Positions 34,333 through 47,220 are shown, numbered from the stretch's first letter. The stretch: DNA of 64,000 nt from Halichondria panicea (GCF_963675165.1 NC_087377.1:2526824-2590823), one strand, 5' to 3'. Program-made: numbers and translations. Notes: generated from the sequence alone by a model not told the origin.

Positions 34333-36995
34333 ATGGCTACTGAACAAGACTTAGGGTGAGTGAACATGTAGACTATAATTACTACTCATGGTAGCACCTT
34401 GTGATTGCATGGAGGGAGGCTCACTCCATTAGTAGAGTCAGAATAGGCTATGATCAGAGGTGGAACACTGTACAGCAAAGTGACAGCTGGATATGTGCAT
34501 GGTGTCACTTGTATAAACTATATACACACATCAAGTAATTCTCTGTATGACTGACCCCCCAACAATCTATTTTGTACAGTGCTCAAAAGAAGATAGCCGA
34601 GGACTTATACGAGGCTGTAGACAAACGTGACGTCGTCAAAGTTAGGTCTCTGTTGGGACAGGGGGCAGACCCCAACCACCAGCTCTACTGGAGTGACGAG
34701 TGGGGATACAAGGATCCTCCATTACACTTTGCTTGTTATCTGGGCTACCTTGAGATTGCGAAGACACTTGTTACCCATGGAGCTCGTACTGATAAAGGTG
34801 GTGGGATGGGCAATAAGACTCTACTTTACTGGGCATGCCTGGGAGGTGATAAAGAAATGGTGCAGTACCTGATCCAAGAGCTCAAATGTAGCACTGGTAA
34901 GCAATCGTGTATTAATAAAATAATGTTTCTTTGTATCTAAATTTAAACAGTATAAACCCCACTTGGAGTCTGTATCATAGCAACTGGGTGAGGTTTAACT
35001 ACCATAATCTCCGCATTCCTCATAAACTCCCTTGCCTTGAGGGAACATAATAATTATGTAGGCCTATAGCAAAAAAATGTTTAGAGATAAATTTGTGTCA
35101 AATTTGCTTATATTTTACGTAGTAAAACATTTGCAATGTACGTACGTTAGTACAGTATTACTTATGCTTTTGTGTATGATATATTTACAGTTGAAAAATT
35201 GTCGTGATTTGGTTGAATTACTGTACTTGACCATTTTGTTTCTCCTTTCACCATAATAATTTATATCTGTGTGATAGTTGAACTCTGTTTCACAACAGAT
35301 GTGAGGGATAAGTATAACATGACTTCTCTTCACTGGGCTTGTGTGAGAGGAAGTAAAGACGTGGTACAGTATCTGGTGGAGGAGAGGAAGATGGATGTTG
35401 GTGAGATTTAGTGTGCTCTTGATAGTCTAGCTCTGTATTTTGTTCCCATAGCCTCTCCTACTGTTTGTATTTGCTTCTGCCCAGTTGATATTAGACACAG
35501 ATTCTGTGTAACTACCGTATAGCACGAAATTTTCAAGGCACTTATATTTCGTGGATTGGCCTCTAAAAACAATTCGTTGCACAAAGTTTGCTGAATGGCT
35601 GCTTACCGGAAGCCACACCTTTAAATCTTTGCAAGTTATAGCAGATAATAGAACAATTTTCGTAGACGTAATTTTTGTGTAGGATTGCTAACCCACGAAA
35701 TCCGCGAAAATTAAGCCCCTCGAAAATTTTGCGCTATACGTTATTTTGTTTGACTCTGTGTAATGTACAGATGTGAGGGATGATGACGGAGAGTCACCAC
35801 TGGACATTGCTATGTATGGTATTTATAATGAAGACTGTAAGTATAGATATTCACCACTGGACAGAGCTCTGGAGGGTATTTATAATAAAGACTGTATGGA
35901 TGTTGCCCTCTACCTGATGAGCCGTGGCTGTGCATGTGGTGACGAGGACAAAGCCGCGTTACTCTGTGTAGCATGTGACCTTGGCAAGCTGGGTGTCGTG
36001 AAGGAACTGGTTGAGCAATACAAAGTTGACCCCAACAGTAAGTATTAGTATGTACTTTGTGGAGAAGGCCAACTGTGATATCAGTGAGTACAACACAACT
36101 ACCATGCAGTGTTATACCTTTGTTTCTACACCCACTCTTGTTCAGGTGCAACTGACGATGCTGGCAAAACTCCTCTTGATATTGCTACACAGGAGGGTCA
36201 CACTGAAATTGCTGACTACCTCAAGTCTCTACCACAACAATGTAAGCTCACTAGGATCATGAGTACACAGTGTGGTCCAATACAGCTACTCTCTCTATAC
36301 AGCTGCTGTGACTGGAGACACTGACTCCAGGAGTGACGAGAATGGACCACCACCAACAAAGAAAAGAAAAAGTAACTATTATCTCATGTGCACGTACATC
36401 TTAATTCATCTCTACCATTTATACGTTCCCGTCTCTCACACCCACACCACACCCACACTTACACACACACACATCCTCCCACCACACACACACACACACA
36501 CAGGTGCCCAGCAAGTGACTCTGAGAGTGTGTCCTAACTGTAAGGAGAGCTGTCACATCCGCTGCAAGAAATGTCCCGAATGTGAGCACGAGTTCCCTCC
36601 TTCCAGTAAGAGCAGGGCCAAACCTGACCAGGATGTTGTGAAAAACCCTTCAAACCTACTGCAGATACTACAGAAAAAGGTCACTACACAGTACCAAGAG
36701 TATATTAGGCATATGCGGAGAGTAACGTGACTTTCTGTATCTTTCATGGGCTTGGAATTTGCACACTGACCAATCCTAGCGTGGGTGATGTAATCTATTA
36801 CGAAAGTAGATTACATCACCCACACTTGGATTGGTCAGTGTGCAAATTCCAAGCTTGTGACAGATACAGGAAATCACGTTACTCTCCGCATACATCTGAT
36901 GTACAGTATTCTGACAGTACATACTTTATACTGTTAATATTGTATTGTACAGCCTTAAAAAATATTAATTTCACCACATCAAACAACCCCCCCCC

Positions 36996-37053
<58 letters not shown>

Positions 37054-37075
37054 CACACACGCACACACACATGCA

Positions 37076-37157
<82 letters not shown>

Positions 37158-37961
37158 GACCAACTGTCTCTGTTAGGATTTGACATTGTCGTACTAGTGC
37201 ACAGAGATTCAAGCAAATCACATGACTCCTCTTCCACGTCACATGACACGCCCAGTCGCTCACGCCACACCTACAGGAAGTTTGTCACCTCCGGACTGGC
37301 CGAGAGCTTTGTTGAATCTCCTCTGGTGTACGGCAGTTGGAAAGATTTCTGTAGTTCTGACAAGACCTCAACTGGACACGCTCAGAAATCCAAGAACCCA
37401 CGAAAGAAAAAAAGAGTACAAACGAATACTACTACTACCACTCAGGAGGCGGACAGATCACATGATACGAGTGGAGTGTCACATGATCAAGACAATGTAT
37501 CTCAAGACAGCAATGGTGCCAATACTCAATCACAAGCAGCACAAAGCTCTACTGCTCCACTCTCTGTTAGTGACTTGACACCACTCTGGAATACAATATC
37601 TTCTCTCCGTCAGCAAATCGATTCCATGCAGTCCAGTCTAAATGCCCCTCCCACTCACGCGTACCCTCAACACATGTACCCCCCAGCTACTGGTTTAATG
37701 AACACAGGGCAATCAACCTTTGTACCCGTGCCGGGGGGTGGTCTATTCAATACACCACTCCCCAACCATTTCACTGGACCTTCTTCACACAACTCAATGT
37801 TGGGACAGTCATCACGATTTAATGTGAATCCCATGTCCTTCCCAATGTTTCCATTTTCACCTGCTCCAGCAAATTATCGTTTCCCTTCACCGATTACACC
37901 GTTAGGGTCGTCTAGGCAACCAATGAACTCTGACCCAAACACTGACTCAATAGATCCGTGA
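34333..37961 (+). CDS. Ankyrin-repeat/zinc-ribbon protein, module 3 (8 exons, 618 aa)
   Basis: Exons 34333-34355, 34580-34896, 35299-35400, 35771-36037, 36146-36241, 36303-36371, 36504-36679 and 37155-37961; phases agree (619 codons with stop). Start [20 protein letters not shown]. Exon 4 has its own expansion: [20 protein letters not shown] followed by a second [20 protein letters not shown], an extra partial repeat different from that in module 1. Basic patch, ribbon and low-complexity tail are intact. Exon 8 shares the SSSTSHD insertion with module 1, and its intron 7 hairpin and CA tract lead straight to the acceptor. From exon 5 on it is nearly identical to module 1, whereas its upstream part is less similar: a mosaic. 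Confidence 0.85.
36713..36891. repeat. Foldback repeat in ankyrin intron 7, module 3
   Basis: Same hairpin as at 5014, with centre GTAATCTATTACGAAAGTAG. Confidence 0.85.
36998..37154. repeat. CA microsatellite forming the exon 8 acceptor, module 3
   Basis: The ACAC tract with a few CGCA/TGCA interruptions ends in ACAG at 37154, so the polypyrimidine region of the 3' splice site is replaced by CA repeats. Confidence 0.95.
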
Positions 37962-38331
37962 TCGTGAACACTTTGCAATAGAATTTGAAGTTATAATTAA
38001 AGTCATGTTGTAAAAAATAATTAGTAATTATTTGTTCTGTACGTACTACGTCATGTACTTTCAAAGCAAATCATGCTACAATTAAATTATCATAAATAGA
38101 AAGTGCTCCCATGCATGAGATTGTATAATTTCGAATTCAAAGAAGGGTATACGAATACGTATATATATGTAGTTGTACAGAACTATTTCACTGTGGGATA
38201 AATTAAAGTTCTATTCATATACAGGTACAGCAGCAAATTAAAAAGGTATAAAAACTTGCACAATAAAGTATTCCGACTAAACAGTATATACACTGTAATT
38301 ATACTACAACTGTCTATTGCTGCGTATAGAT

Positions 38332-40532
38332 TTAGTCAGATGACATGATGAGTATCCATGTGATACTCTTGGGGTCCATGGTGACAGTCACCACCACGTT
38401 GTAGCCTCTATCCAACCCATACACTGCCCCCGGACTCTGTCCCTCAGGCAACACGAGTGCTTTGTCAGACAGGCCAGTGTAGTACAGTGGTAGACTGATG
38501 TTGCGTGTTATGGCCACTGGAGTGGGGTTGAATATCATGGCTAGACCGCGGTGGTCAAGGTGAGGATTCACGTGCAGCACACAGTCGTAATCTGTGCATG
38601 CGTGCAGGGAGAATGTGTATAGCAATACATCATTTACATCAAACTTTTTTAGCTACGCTATAATAATTATTATGATAAGTTGAAAAACATGTGACTCTAT
38701 AGACAGATATAATTATGTACAGCATGTAATTTTCGTTGGTGAAAATGTTCGTATTCATGAACTATAATTAATTTTTATACCCATATAAATATTCTGTATT
38801 TTTGTAGAGCTGACGTCGAGCCTATTGCATGCGGTAGAATCATTTCGTAGTTTTAGTTTTCAATACGACAATTTCCACCATACGAAAATACCACGCTAGA
38901 TATTTATACGGTACATAATTAATCACTTCTGTTCCCTAGCTCCCATGCACACACCTTGCATGTCTGGTCTCCTCACATGGACTATGTCACTGATCAGAAT
39001 GTCACGATAGGTCTTGTAGAAACCCACCCACTTCTTCACCAACTGCATAGTTGCATCAGTGTCATACAACCTGCAAGCATGCAGGGAGACCATTAAACCA
39101 GACGGTGCATGCATTAGATGTAAAAAATTATGTGTGGTTTTTGACGTAAGTGCGTGACTATCGTGGCAACTATCAGGAAAAAACGCACGTTTGCTACAAT
39201 AGTCACGCACTCAGCGTGAAAACTATGCACACATCATTTTATATATCCTTACTTTATACACATACCTGGGGCCACGATAACAAGCTGCAACTCCGTAACC
39301 AAGGTATTGAGCCAACGCCCACTCATACTCCACTAGGTGCTCAGACAGTGGCTCAAACTGAGCAGCAGAACCACCTGTTAGTATGTGGAGGGGGCGGATA
39401 CATTATAATTATATAGATTATATATAGCTAATGTGGAACGGAATATGGATAACAAAATTGAAAGCAGACATTGAAAGCTTAGAAAGAGACCTTTTTCAAA
39501 TAATGTTGTGGCCAGAAATTAAAAGATTAATTAATTAAGCGCCTCAAAATTTAGCGCTATATTTGTATACAGCATGGTATAATCATTACCCTAACATACA
39601 TACATACCTCCGTGATACACGACCAGTGGTACAAGCATCCATCCCTGGGTGGGTATGTAATGGTAGGTGTCATCATACATCCCCTGTCTGCTCACACTGA
39701 GGTCCTCCCAGCGAGGCCTGTACTGGTTCTCGTTATAACTGGAGCAAGAGGGACAAGTATTCAGCATGATGAGAGGAGAATGCATCAAACAAATTACTGC
39801 ATAGACCTAATAAATGATGTACACTGACTATAATAATTATTATTTTTGCAACGTTCCTACACACAAGACTAGTAATACTGATAAAAATGATGTCCATCTC
39901 ATGCACTCAAAGTTAACTATAATTATAGAGGGGGGACAAGTAAATAAGAGCCTGGAACTAACACTACATCAGGTACACTAACTATACAGTACTGCAATGT
40001 TCGTAACACAAAAAGCGAGCGATGATCTGAGCACACCACGTACATACATGCATGTACTGATTATTGTATAGCTCTATCAAAGAGCTGCTGAATGCATCTT
40101 TAGCTTCTAATTTGAACATTTCTAACAGGATATTAAACTAAGTTACACATAAAATTGGGCCCAAAATAAATCCCTGATTAAGGCACAACATAACGTATGC
40201 TGTAATTATAAAACTATCGAATTGCTCTTCCCCACACAAACAACACATGTTACACTCAGACATTATAATTATAGTCTCACCCCATTCCAGACTTGCTTCC
40301 TCCCCAATAGAAATAGTTGTCAGGTTGGTTGATAAACACGTTCTTTGCTCGTAGCTCAGAATAGAGCTGTGCTTGTAGTCGTGTCTGCCAGTACACAGAG
40401 TCACTGGCGGAGGTGTGGTGGGTGTGGTTAGTAGAGCCGCACGTTGCACCTCCATGTGGTCCGTCAGTCTCAAGCATAGAGAGACCAGTTTGGTTGATGA
40501 AAGTGAAGATGATGTCATTAATCTTGTCATAC
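38332..40532 (-). pseudogene. Glycoside-hydrolase-like gene, module 3, exons 4-8 only
   Basis: Exons 8 (38332-38591), 7 (38955-39070), 6 (39266-39374), 5 (39608-39738, one codon shorter) and 4 (40281-40532) are open and in phase. They read YDKINDIIFTFINQTGLSML, ETDGPHGGATCGSTNHTHHT, RAKNVFINQPDNYFYWGGSK and onward to ILIMSSD. Exons 1-3, including the signal peptide and the long N-terminal exon, are missing: module homology jumps from a CCTGATTATAG remnant (about 40768) to the next module. From exon 8 through intron 5 it is almost identical to module 4, so the duplication or a conversion event is recent. Confidence 0.8.
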
Positions 40533-41774
40533 CTATACAATGAACAAATACACTAGCTATAATTATTATGACTGAATTCAGAGAGCACACGCACATTAAT
40601 TTTAGAGAGACATTAATTTTGGCCTCAAAACCAAAGCAATTGCTAATCTTTGTAGTGGATCAACTATCAACTAAATGCAACTTGATCAGCTCCGAAAAGA
40701 AGCCCATTTCAGAAACTATAACAGAAAATAGAACACACTGTAACAAAAGCAATGATCTGCATCTATATCCTGATTATAGTTGTATGATGAGAACACAAGG
40801 GAATTGAAAAAACTCTGACACCTTGTTATAGGTCTGCAACACAGAGCAAATTTAAAAAGCATGACCGGGCCATGGTTGTGTGTGTGTGTGTGTGTGTGTG
40901 TGTGGATCGAGGGAGGGTATACAATTATTATAGAGCAAAGCTACTATACTATGGGCTACAGAAATTTACACACACACACCTAATCGCTGGGGTGAGGTGG
41001 TTTCTTGCTGATCGAATGATGTGTTGTACTTTGCTGCTGCATGTGCTATATATAATAGAGAGACGATAGGTCCATTTCACCAGGCCTGGAGGGAGTCACG
41101 TCAATACTCCTGGAGGGGGGTTGAAAATAGATACTCAAAAGTTGTGCTCACGAGTGAACTTCACTAGATACGATATCATTTTGTAAATCTTCTGAAACAG
41201 AAGATTGAATAGGCAATTATTAGCTGGTAATTATCGTATGAACCACCAACAATATTGGTACAGCTCAGAATGGTGTAGGTCATGTGATAGCATCTCCTGA
41301 CACCCACTCTCTGACACACGTACCTGTGTGTGCCTGACACCTCAGCTCCATTCCCTCAGTCTTAGGAGTAGACACCATGCAGGCAGGGTGAAGGATACAA
41401 TAGCACACACAGAGATGTTGGGGCACTGTGGGAGGAGGGAGATGTATTGATGAGCATCATTACACTAGTCACCATAGTGAGACATGTCTACACACGCACC
41501 TGTGTGTGCCTGACACCTCCATTCATGAGGCAGTGATTCAACCTGGGTAACAAATGTGGAACACATCGTACATGCAGTTGATCGAGACATGAGCAAAGAA
41601 ATGGCAAACTATTACAACACGTCCACAGTGCATGGGCTAACTTTGTGGAGGAGGCTAATCACATAATTATTAATAGGTTGCCTAGCTCGCTCTATAAGCT
41701 TAGAATTATATGAATTGTTCGTAATTAAACAATAGTTACAATTAACACATACAAAGTCATACATTAGGCAGTAC

Positions 41775-41944
41775 CTATAGTTTGTATACAGGGCATCATT
41801 ATTGACACTGCAGGCAACCTTCATCCAGCCTGGGACTAATGCAAGGAATAGTTATACCAAGAAGCACCCTCATGTTTCAGCAGCTCAGAGTGTTGCTGTC
41901 TTGACTGAAAGTAGAGGTATTTAATGTCTGAGTAGGGGAAGTCC
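41775..41944 (-). pseudogene. Exon-like ORF, module 4, frameshifted
   Basis: 170 nt, one base shorter than the 597-767 and 32285-32455 copies (AAGCACCCTCATG for AAGCACCCCTCATG). The shared reading frame is broken. Confidence 0.4.
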
Positions 41945-42062
41945 CTGAATAGGAAAGAATGTTAAGTTTGTTTTACCACAATAATGTAGATCTATAGTTG
42001 TAAGGGGAGAAATTGACAGAGCTAGAACAATACCTTGTGTGTTTGAACAAAGTTAAGCTTCA

Positions 42063-42265
42063 ATGGCAAGACTCAGAGTGAGTGAACATGTAGACTATAA
42101 CTAACCTGACTACTCTAGTGCCACCTTTCATTGCATGGACCACTGCCTGAATGTGATTGGGAGGAGAGACAGGATGATATTAAATGGACGTACCTTCTAT
42201 GTAGACCAAACCTCCGGACGCACACAATGGCATCGACCAATCAGTGAACGGGACATACGGCAAAG
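42063..42265 (+). pseudogene. WW-domain exons, module 4, degraded
   Basis: Exon 1 (42063-42077, ATGGCAAGACTCAGA) is 5 nt shorter than in module 3 and changes phase. The acceptor CATAG of exon 2 has become CATGG. The WW exon has a 3-nt and a 4-nt insertion, the latter shifting the frame before GRTFYVD. This WW unit is probably dead, although the Death and ankyrin exons of the module are intact. Confidence 0.75.
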
Positions 42266-42778
42266 GTGTGTGCACCTGGGGATTGTTAGGAGGCACTTGA
42301 CAACTACTTAGCTTATAATTCTATACAGCAGCTTCATAAAATAATGTCAAGTATCGATCTCTTATAATTACTATTTTATAATCATTACCTATAGCTACTA
42401 AAATTAATATAACGCCTTTTAGGACATAATTATAATTACCTCGTGATTATTGCATCAATTCTTGTTTTGCCTCGAATATACTTTATAAAGGGCGGCACCT
42501 TATTTAAAATTATACATGCAGTCAAGTAATTCTCTATATGACTGACCCCCCAACCATCTATTATGCATAATTCCATGTATCATAATCGGATTGCTATATT
42601 CGAAGCCTTCAGTCTGGAAAATACATGATCTTGATTTCTACAGGCCCGGCTTTCCCCATTATGCATGCACATTGCTTATAATAATTATCGTATTTGTGCA
42701 TTTTCAGGTGCTTACTGTTTAAGCAGTTTGTCATAAAACTGGCCATTTTCAATGCAATATGTACTTGTGTGTGTGTAG

Positions 42779-43155
42779 GATCATCACAAGAGGAGCCTAC
42801 TAGCAGAAACCAAACAGTAAAAGTTAAACAACGGTTGTCGGTTCTGACTGGAGATGATATTCTAACAATTTGTGAGAAGCTGAGAAGTGCCAGCAAAGAT
42901 TGGTTCAACTTGGGACTGGCTCTCGGGCTGAAGTTTTTCGAGTTGGAAAATATTCGAGATCGAAGTACAGATAATGTGTGCCGCCTAACGATGATAGTAG
43001 CCAAGCGTCTTGAAATCACTGATCCACCCATGACATGGCCTTACATATGTGAATGTCTAAGGAGGCCTACTGTTGAGCGTAACGATGTAGCCGAGGAAAT
43101 TGAAGACAAGTATGTGAGGACAGCAACTGCAGTTGCTCATAGTGCCACCAACTGA
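42779..43155 (+). CDS. Death-fold domain exon, module 4 (divergent)
   Basis: Exon after GTGTAG, 377 nt with stop. It reads SSQEEPTSRNQTVKVKQRLS, VLTGDDILTICEKLRSASKD, WFNLGLALGLKFFELENIRD, RLTMIVAKRLEITDPPMTWP and the shared end VRTATAVAHSATN. The N-terminal two thirds differ clearly from modules 1 and 3, while the C-terminal third (YICECLRRPTVERND...) is identical. The upstream intron also differs (about 42480-42690). Recombination with another family member is likely. Confidence 0.65.
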
Positions 43156-43581
43156 TCATGACAACCTGACAAGGTATGTTTGCACTATTAATGTAAATCT
43201 GATCCATATTTTCATTGCATACAATATTTTGTTGCAAAGCTTATAAGACTCTAGTTGATTGTACTGCTCATGTTTTCATACAGATATACTGGAAGGGGAC
43301 GAATGAAGATCGCAAGTGAAGAAGCATGCAATCAATAATTACAATGACTCTTAGCTGACTGTATACATTATAAAGTATGATCATGACATTTAAGAACTGT
43401 AAGATTCAATTTCTAGCTTTCTAGTTTAGTGACCCTTTTCCATCATTCCTGGTACAGGAGTTGCTAGCCTCGAACCAGGCCGCTTTAGAAGACACTTTCC
43501 CTGCGGCCTGGAATTGAGGCAGAGGGGGTGGGGCCATCTTTATTAAAATGGGAGACTGAGAATAAATACTGAGAACTAGAA

Positions 43582-46401
43582 ATGGCTACTGAACAAGACT
43601 CAGAGTGAGTGAACATGTAGACTATAATTACTACTAATGGTAGCACCTTGTGATTGCATGGAGGGATCGAGGCTCATTCCATTAGTAGAGTCAGAGTAGG
43701 CTATGATCAGAGGTGGAACACTGTACAGCAAAATGACAGCTGGATATGTGCATGGTGTCACTTGTATAAACATATGTATGACTGACCCCCCAACCATCTA
43801 TATATTTTGTACAGCGCTCAAAAGAAGCTAGCCGAGGAGTTATGGCAGGCTGTAGACAAACTTGACGTCGTCAAAGTGCGGTCCCTGTTAGGACAGGGGG
43901 CAGATCCCAACCACCAGCTCTACTGGAGTGACGAGTGGGATAAGCCTCCATTACACTTCGCTTGTCATCAGGGCTATCTTGAGATTGCAAAGACACTTGT
44001 TACCCATGGAGCTCGTACTGATAAAGGTGATGGGATGTACAACATGACTCCACTTCACTGGGCATGCCATGGAGGTCATAAAGAGATGGTGCAGTACCTG
44101 ATCCAAGAGCTCAAATGTAGCACTGGTAAGCAATCGTGTATTAATAAAATAATGTTTCTCCGTATCTAAATTTAAACAGTATAAACCCCACTTGGAGTCT
44201 GTATCATAGCAACTGGGTGAGGTTTAACTACCATAATCTCCGCATTCCTCATAAACTCCCTTGCCTTGAGGGAACATGATAATTATGTAGGCCTATAGCG
44301 AAAAAATGTTTAGAGATAAATTTGTGTCAAATTTGCTTATATTTTACGTAGTAAAACATTTGCAATGTACGTACGTTAGTACAGTATTACTTATGCTTTT
44401 GTGTATGATATAACAGTTGAAAAATTGTCGTGATTTGGTTGAATTACTGTACCTGACCATTTTGTTTCATAATAATTTTAGTATCTGTGTGATAGTTGAA
44501 CTCTGTTTCACAACAGATGTGAGGGATACGTTTAACCAGACTCCTCTTCACTCTGCTTGTGGGAGAGGAAGTAAAGACGTGGTACAGTATCTGGTGGAGG
44601 AGGGGAAGATGGATGTTGGTGAGATTTAGTGTGCTCTTGATAGTCTAGCTCTGTATTTGTTCCCATAGCCTCTCCTACTGTTTGTCTTTATTTCTGACCA
44701 GTTGATATTAGACACAGATTCTGTGTAACTACCGTATAGCGCGAAATTTTCGAGGCACTTATATTTTGTGGATTGGCCTCTAAAAGCATTTCGTTGCACA
44801 ATGTTCGCGGAATAACTGCTTACCGGAAGCCACACCTTTAAATCTTTGCAAGTTATAGCAGATAATTCTAATTAAAGAACAATTTTCGTGGACTTAACTT
44901 TCGTGTAGGATTGCTAACCCACGAAATCCGTGAAAATTAAGCCCCTCGAAAATTTTGCGCTATACGGTATTTTGTTTGACTCTGTGTAATGTACAGATGT
45001 GAGGGATGATGAGGGACAGTCACCACTGGACATAGCTCTGGAGGATATGTATAATGAAGACTGTATGGATGTTGCCCTCTACCTGATGAGGCGTGGCTGT
45101 GCATGTGGTGATGAGGACAAAGCCGGGTTACTCTGTGCAGCATGTTACCTTGGCAAGCTGGGTGTCGTGAAGGAACTGGTTGAGCAATACAAAGTTGACC
45201 CCAACAGTAAGTATTAGTATGTACTTTGTGGAGAAGGCCAACTGTGATATCAGTGAGTACAACACAACCACCATGCAGTGTTATACCTTTGTTTCTACAC
45301 CCACTCTTGTTCAGGTGTAACTGACGATGATGGCGAGACTCCTCTTGACCTTGCTACACAGAAGGGTCACATTGAAATTGTTGACTACCTCAAGTCTCCA
45401 CCACAACAATGTAAGCTCACTAGGATCATGAGTACACAGTGTGGTCCAATACAGCTACTCTCTCTATACAGCTGCTGTGACTGGAGACACTGACTCCAGG
45501 AGTGACGAGAATGGACCACCACCTACAAAGAAACGAAAAAGTAACTTTATCCCATGTGCACATACATCTTAATTCATCTCTACCATTTATACGTCCCCGT
45601 CTCTCACACCCACACTTACACACACACACATCCTCCCACCACACACACACACACGCCCACACAGGTGCCCAGCAAGTGACTCTGAGAGTGTGTCCTAACT
45701 GTGAGGAGAGCTGTCACATCCGCTGCAAGAAATGTCCCGAATGTGAGCACGAGTTTCCTCCTTCCAGTAAGAGCAGGGCCAAACCTGACCAGGATATTGT
45801 GAAAAACCCTTCAAACCTACTGCAGATACTACAGAAAAAGGTCACTACACAGTACACACTGTATACCAAGAGTATATTAGGCATATGCGGAGAGTAACGT
45901 GACTTCCTGTATCTTTCATGGGCTTGGAATTTGCACACTGACCAATCCAAGCGCGGGTGATGTAATCTACTTTCTTGATAGATTACATCACCCACACTTG
46001 GATTGGTCAGTGTGCAAATTCCAAGCTTGTGACAGATACAGGAAATCACGTTACTCTCCGCATACATCTGATGTACAGTATTCTGACAGTACATACTTTA
46101 TACTGTTAATATTGTTCATTACACCTCTTTCTTTATTTGAGACGCTTGATCACCTATTTGACCATCAACTTGCATGTGTTTCTACATAATGACGCATTTG
46201 AATGAGGCTTTTTCAAATTAACGTTTCTTTCTGTTACAGCACCGAAACACATGGTGTAATAACTCTACAGATGAGCCCTGCCCACCCAAAACTCGAAGTA
46301 GTGCTGGACTTAATATTGTATTGTACAGCCTTAAAAAATGTTAATTTCACCACATCAAACAACCCCCCCCCCACACACACACACCCACACACACACACAC
46401 A

Positions 46402-46437
<36 letters not shown>

Positions 46438-47220
46438 GACCAATTGTCTCTGTTAGGATTTGACATTGTCGTACTAGTGCACAGAGATTCAAGCAAATCA
46501 CATGACACGCCCAGTCGCTCACGCCACACCTACAGGAAGTTTGTGACCCCCGGACTGGCCGAGAGCTTTGTTGAATCTCCTCTGGTGTACGGCAGTTGGA
46601 AAGATTTCTGTAGTTCTGACAAGACCTCAACTGGACACGCTCAGAAATCCAAGAACCCACGAAAGAAAAAAGGAGTACAAACGAATACCACTACTACCAC
46701 TCAGGAGGGGGATAGATCACACGATACGAGTGGAGTGTCACATGATCAAGGCAATGTATCTCAACACAGCAATGGTCCCAATACTCAATCACAAGCAGCA
46801 CAAAGCTCTACTGCTCCACTCTCTGTTAGTGACTTGACACCACTCTGGAATACAATATCTTCTCTCCGTCAGCAAATCGACTCCATGCAGTCCAGTCTAA
46901 GTGCCCCTCCCACCCACGCGTACCCTCAACACATGTACCCCCCAGCTACTGGTTTAATGAACACAGGGCAATCAACCTTTGTACCCGTGCCGGGGGGTGG
47001 TCTATTCAATACACCACTCCCCAACCATTTCACTGGACCTTCTTCACACAACTCAATGCTGGGACAGTCATCACGATTTAATGTGAATCCCGTGTCCTTC
47101 CCAATGTTTCCATTTTCACCTGCTCCAGCAAATTATCGTTTCCCTTCATCGATTACACCGTTAGAGTCGTCTAGGCAACCAATGAACTCTGACCCAAACA
47201 CTGACTCAATAGATCCGTGA
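43582..47220 (+). CDS. Ankyrin-repeat/zinc-ribbon protein, module 4 (8 exons, 590 aa)
   Basis: Exons 43582-43604, 43815-44125, 44517-44618, 44997-45206, 45315-45410, 45472-45540, 45665-45840 and 46435-47220; phases agree (591 codons with stop). Start [20 protein letters not shown]. Exon 4 is the unexpanded form ([34 protein letters not shown]). Exon 7 has CPNCEESC in place of CPNCKESC; the ribbon Cys are kept. Exon 8 lacks SSSTSHD, as in module 2. Intron 7 contains an extra stretch (about 46110-46310) between the hairpin and a short CA tract. Convergent with the full hydrolase gene, which ends 364 bp downstream. Confidence 0.85.
45885..46063. repeat. Foldback repeat in ankyrin intron 7, module 4 (inverted centre)
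   Basis: Same hairpin as at 5014. The central 25 bases (45962-45986) are the exact reverse complement of 5091-5115, while the outer arms keep the original orientation. Confidence 0.9.
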
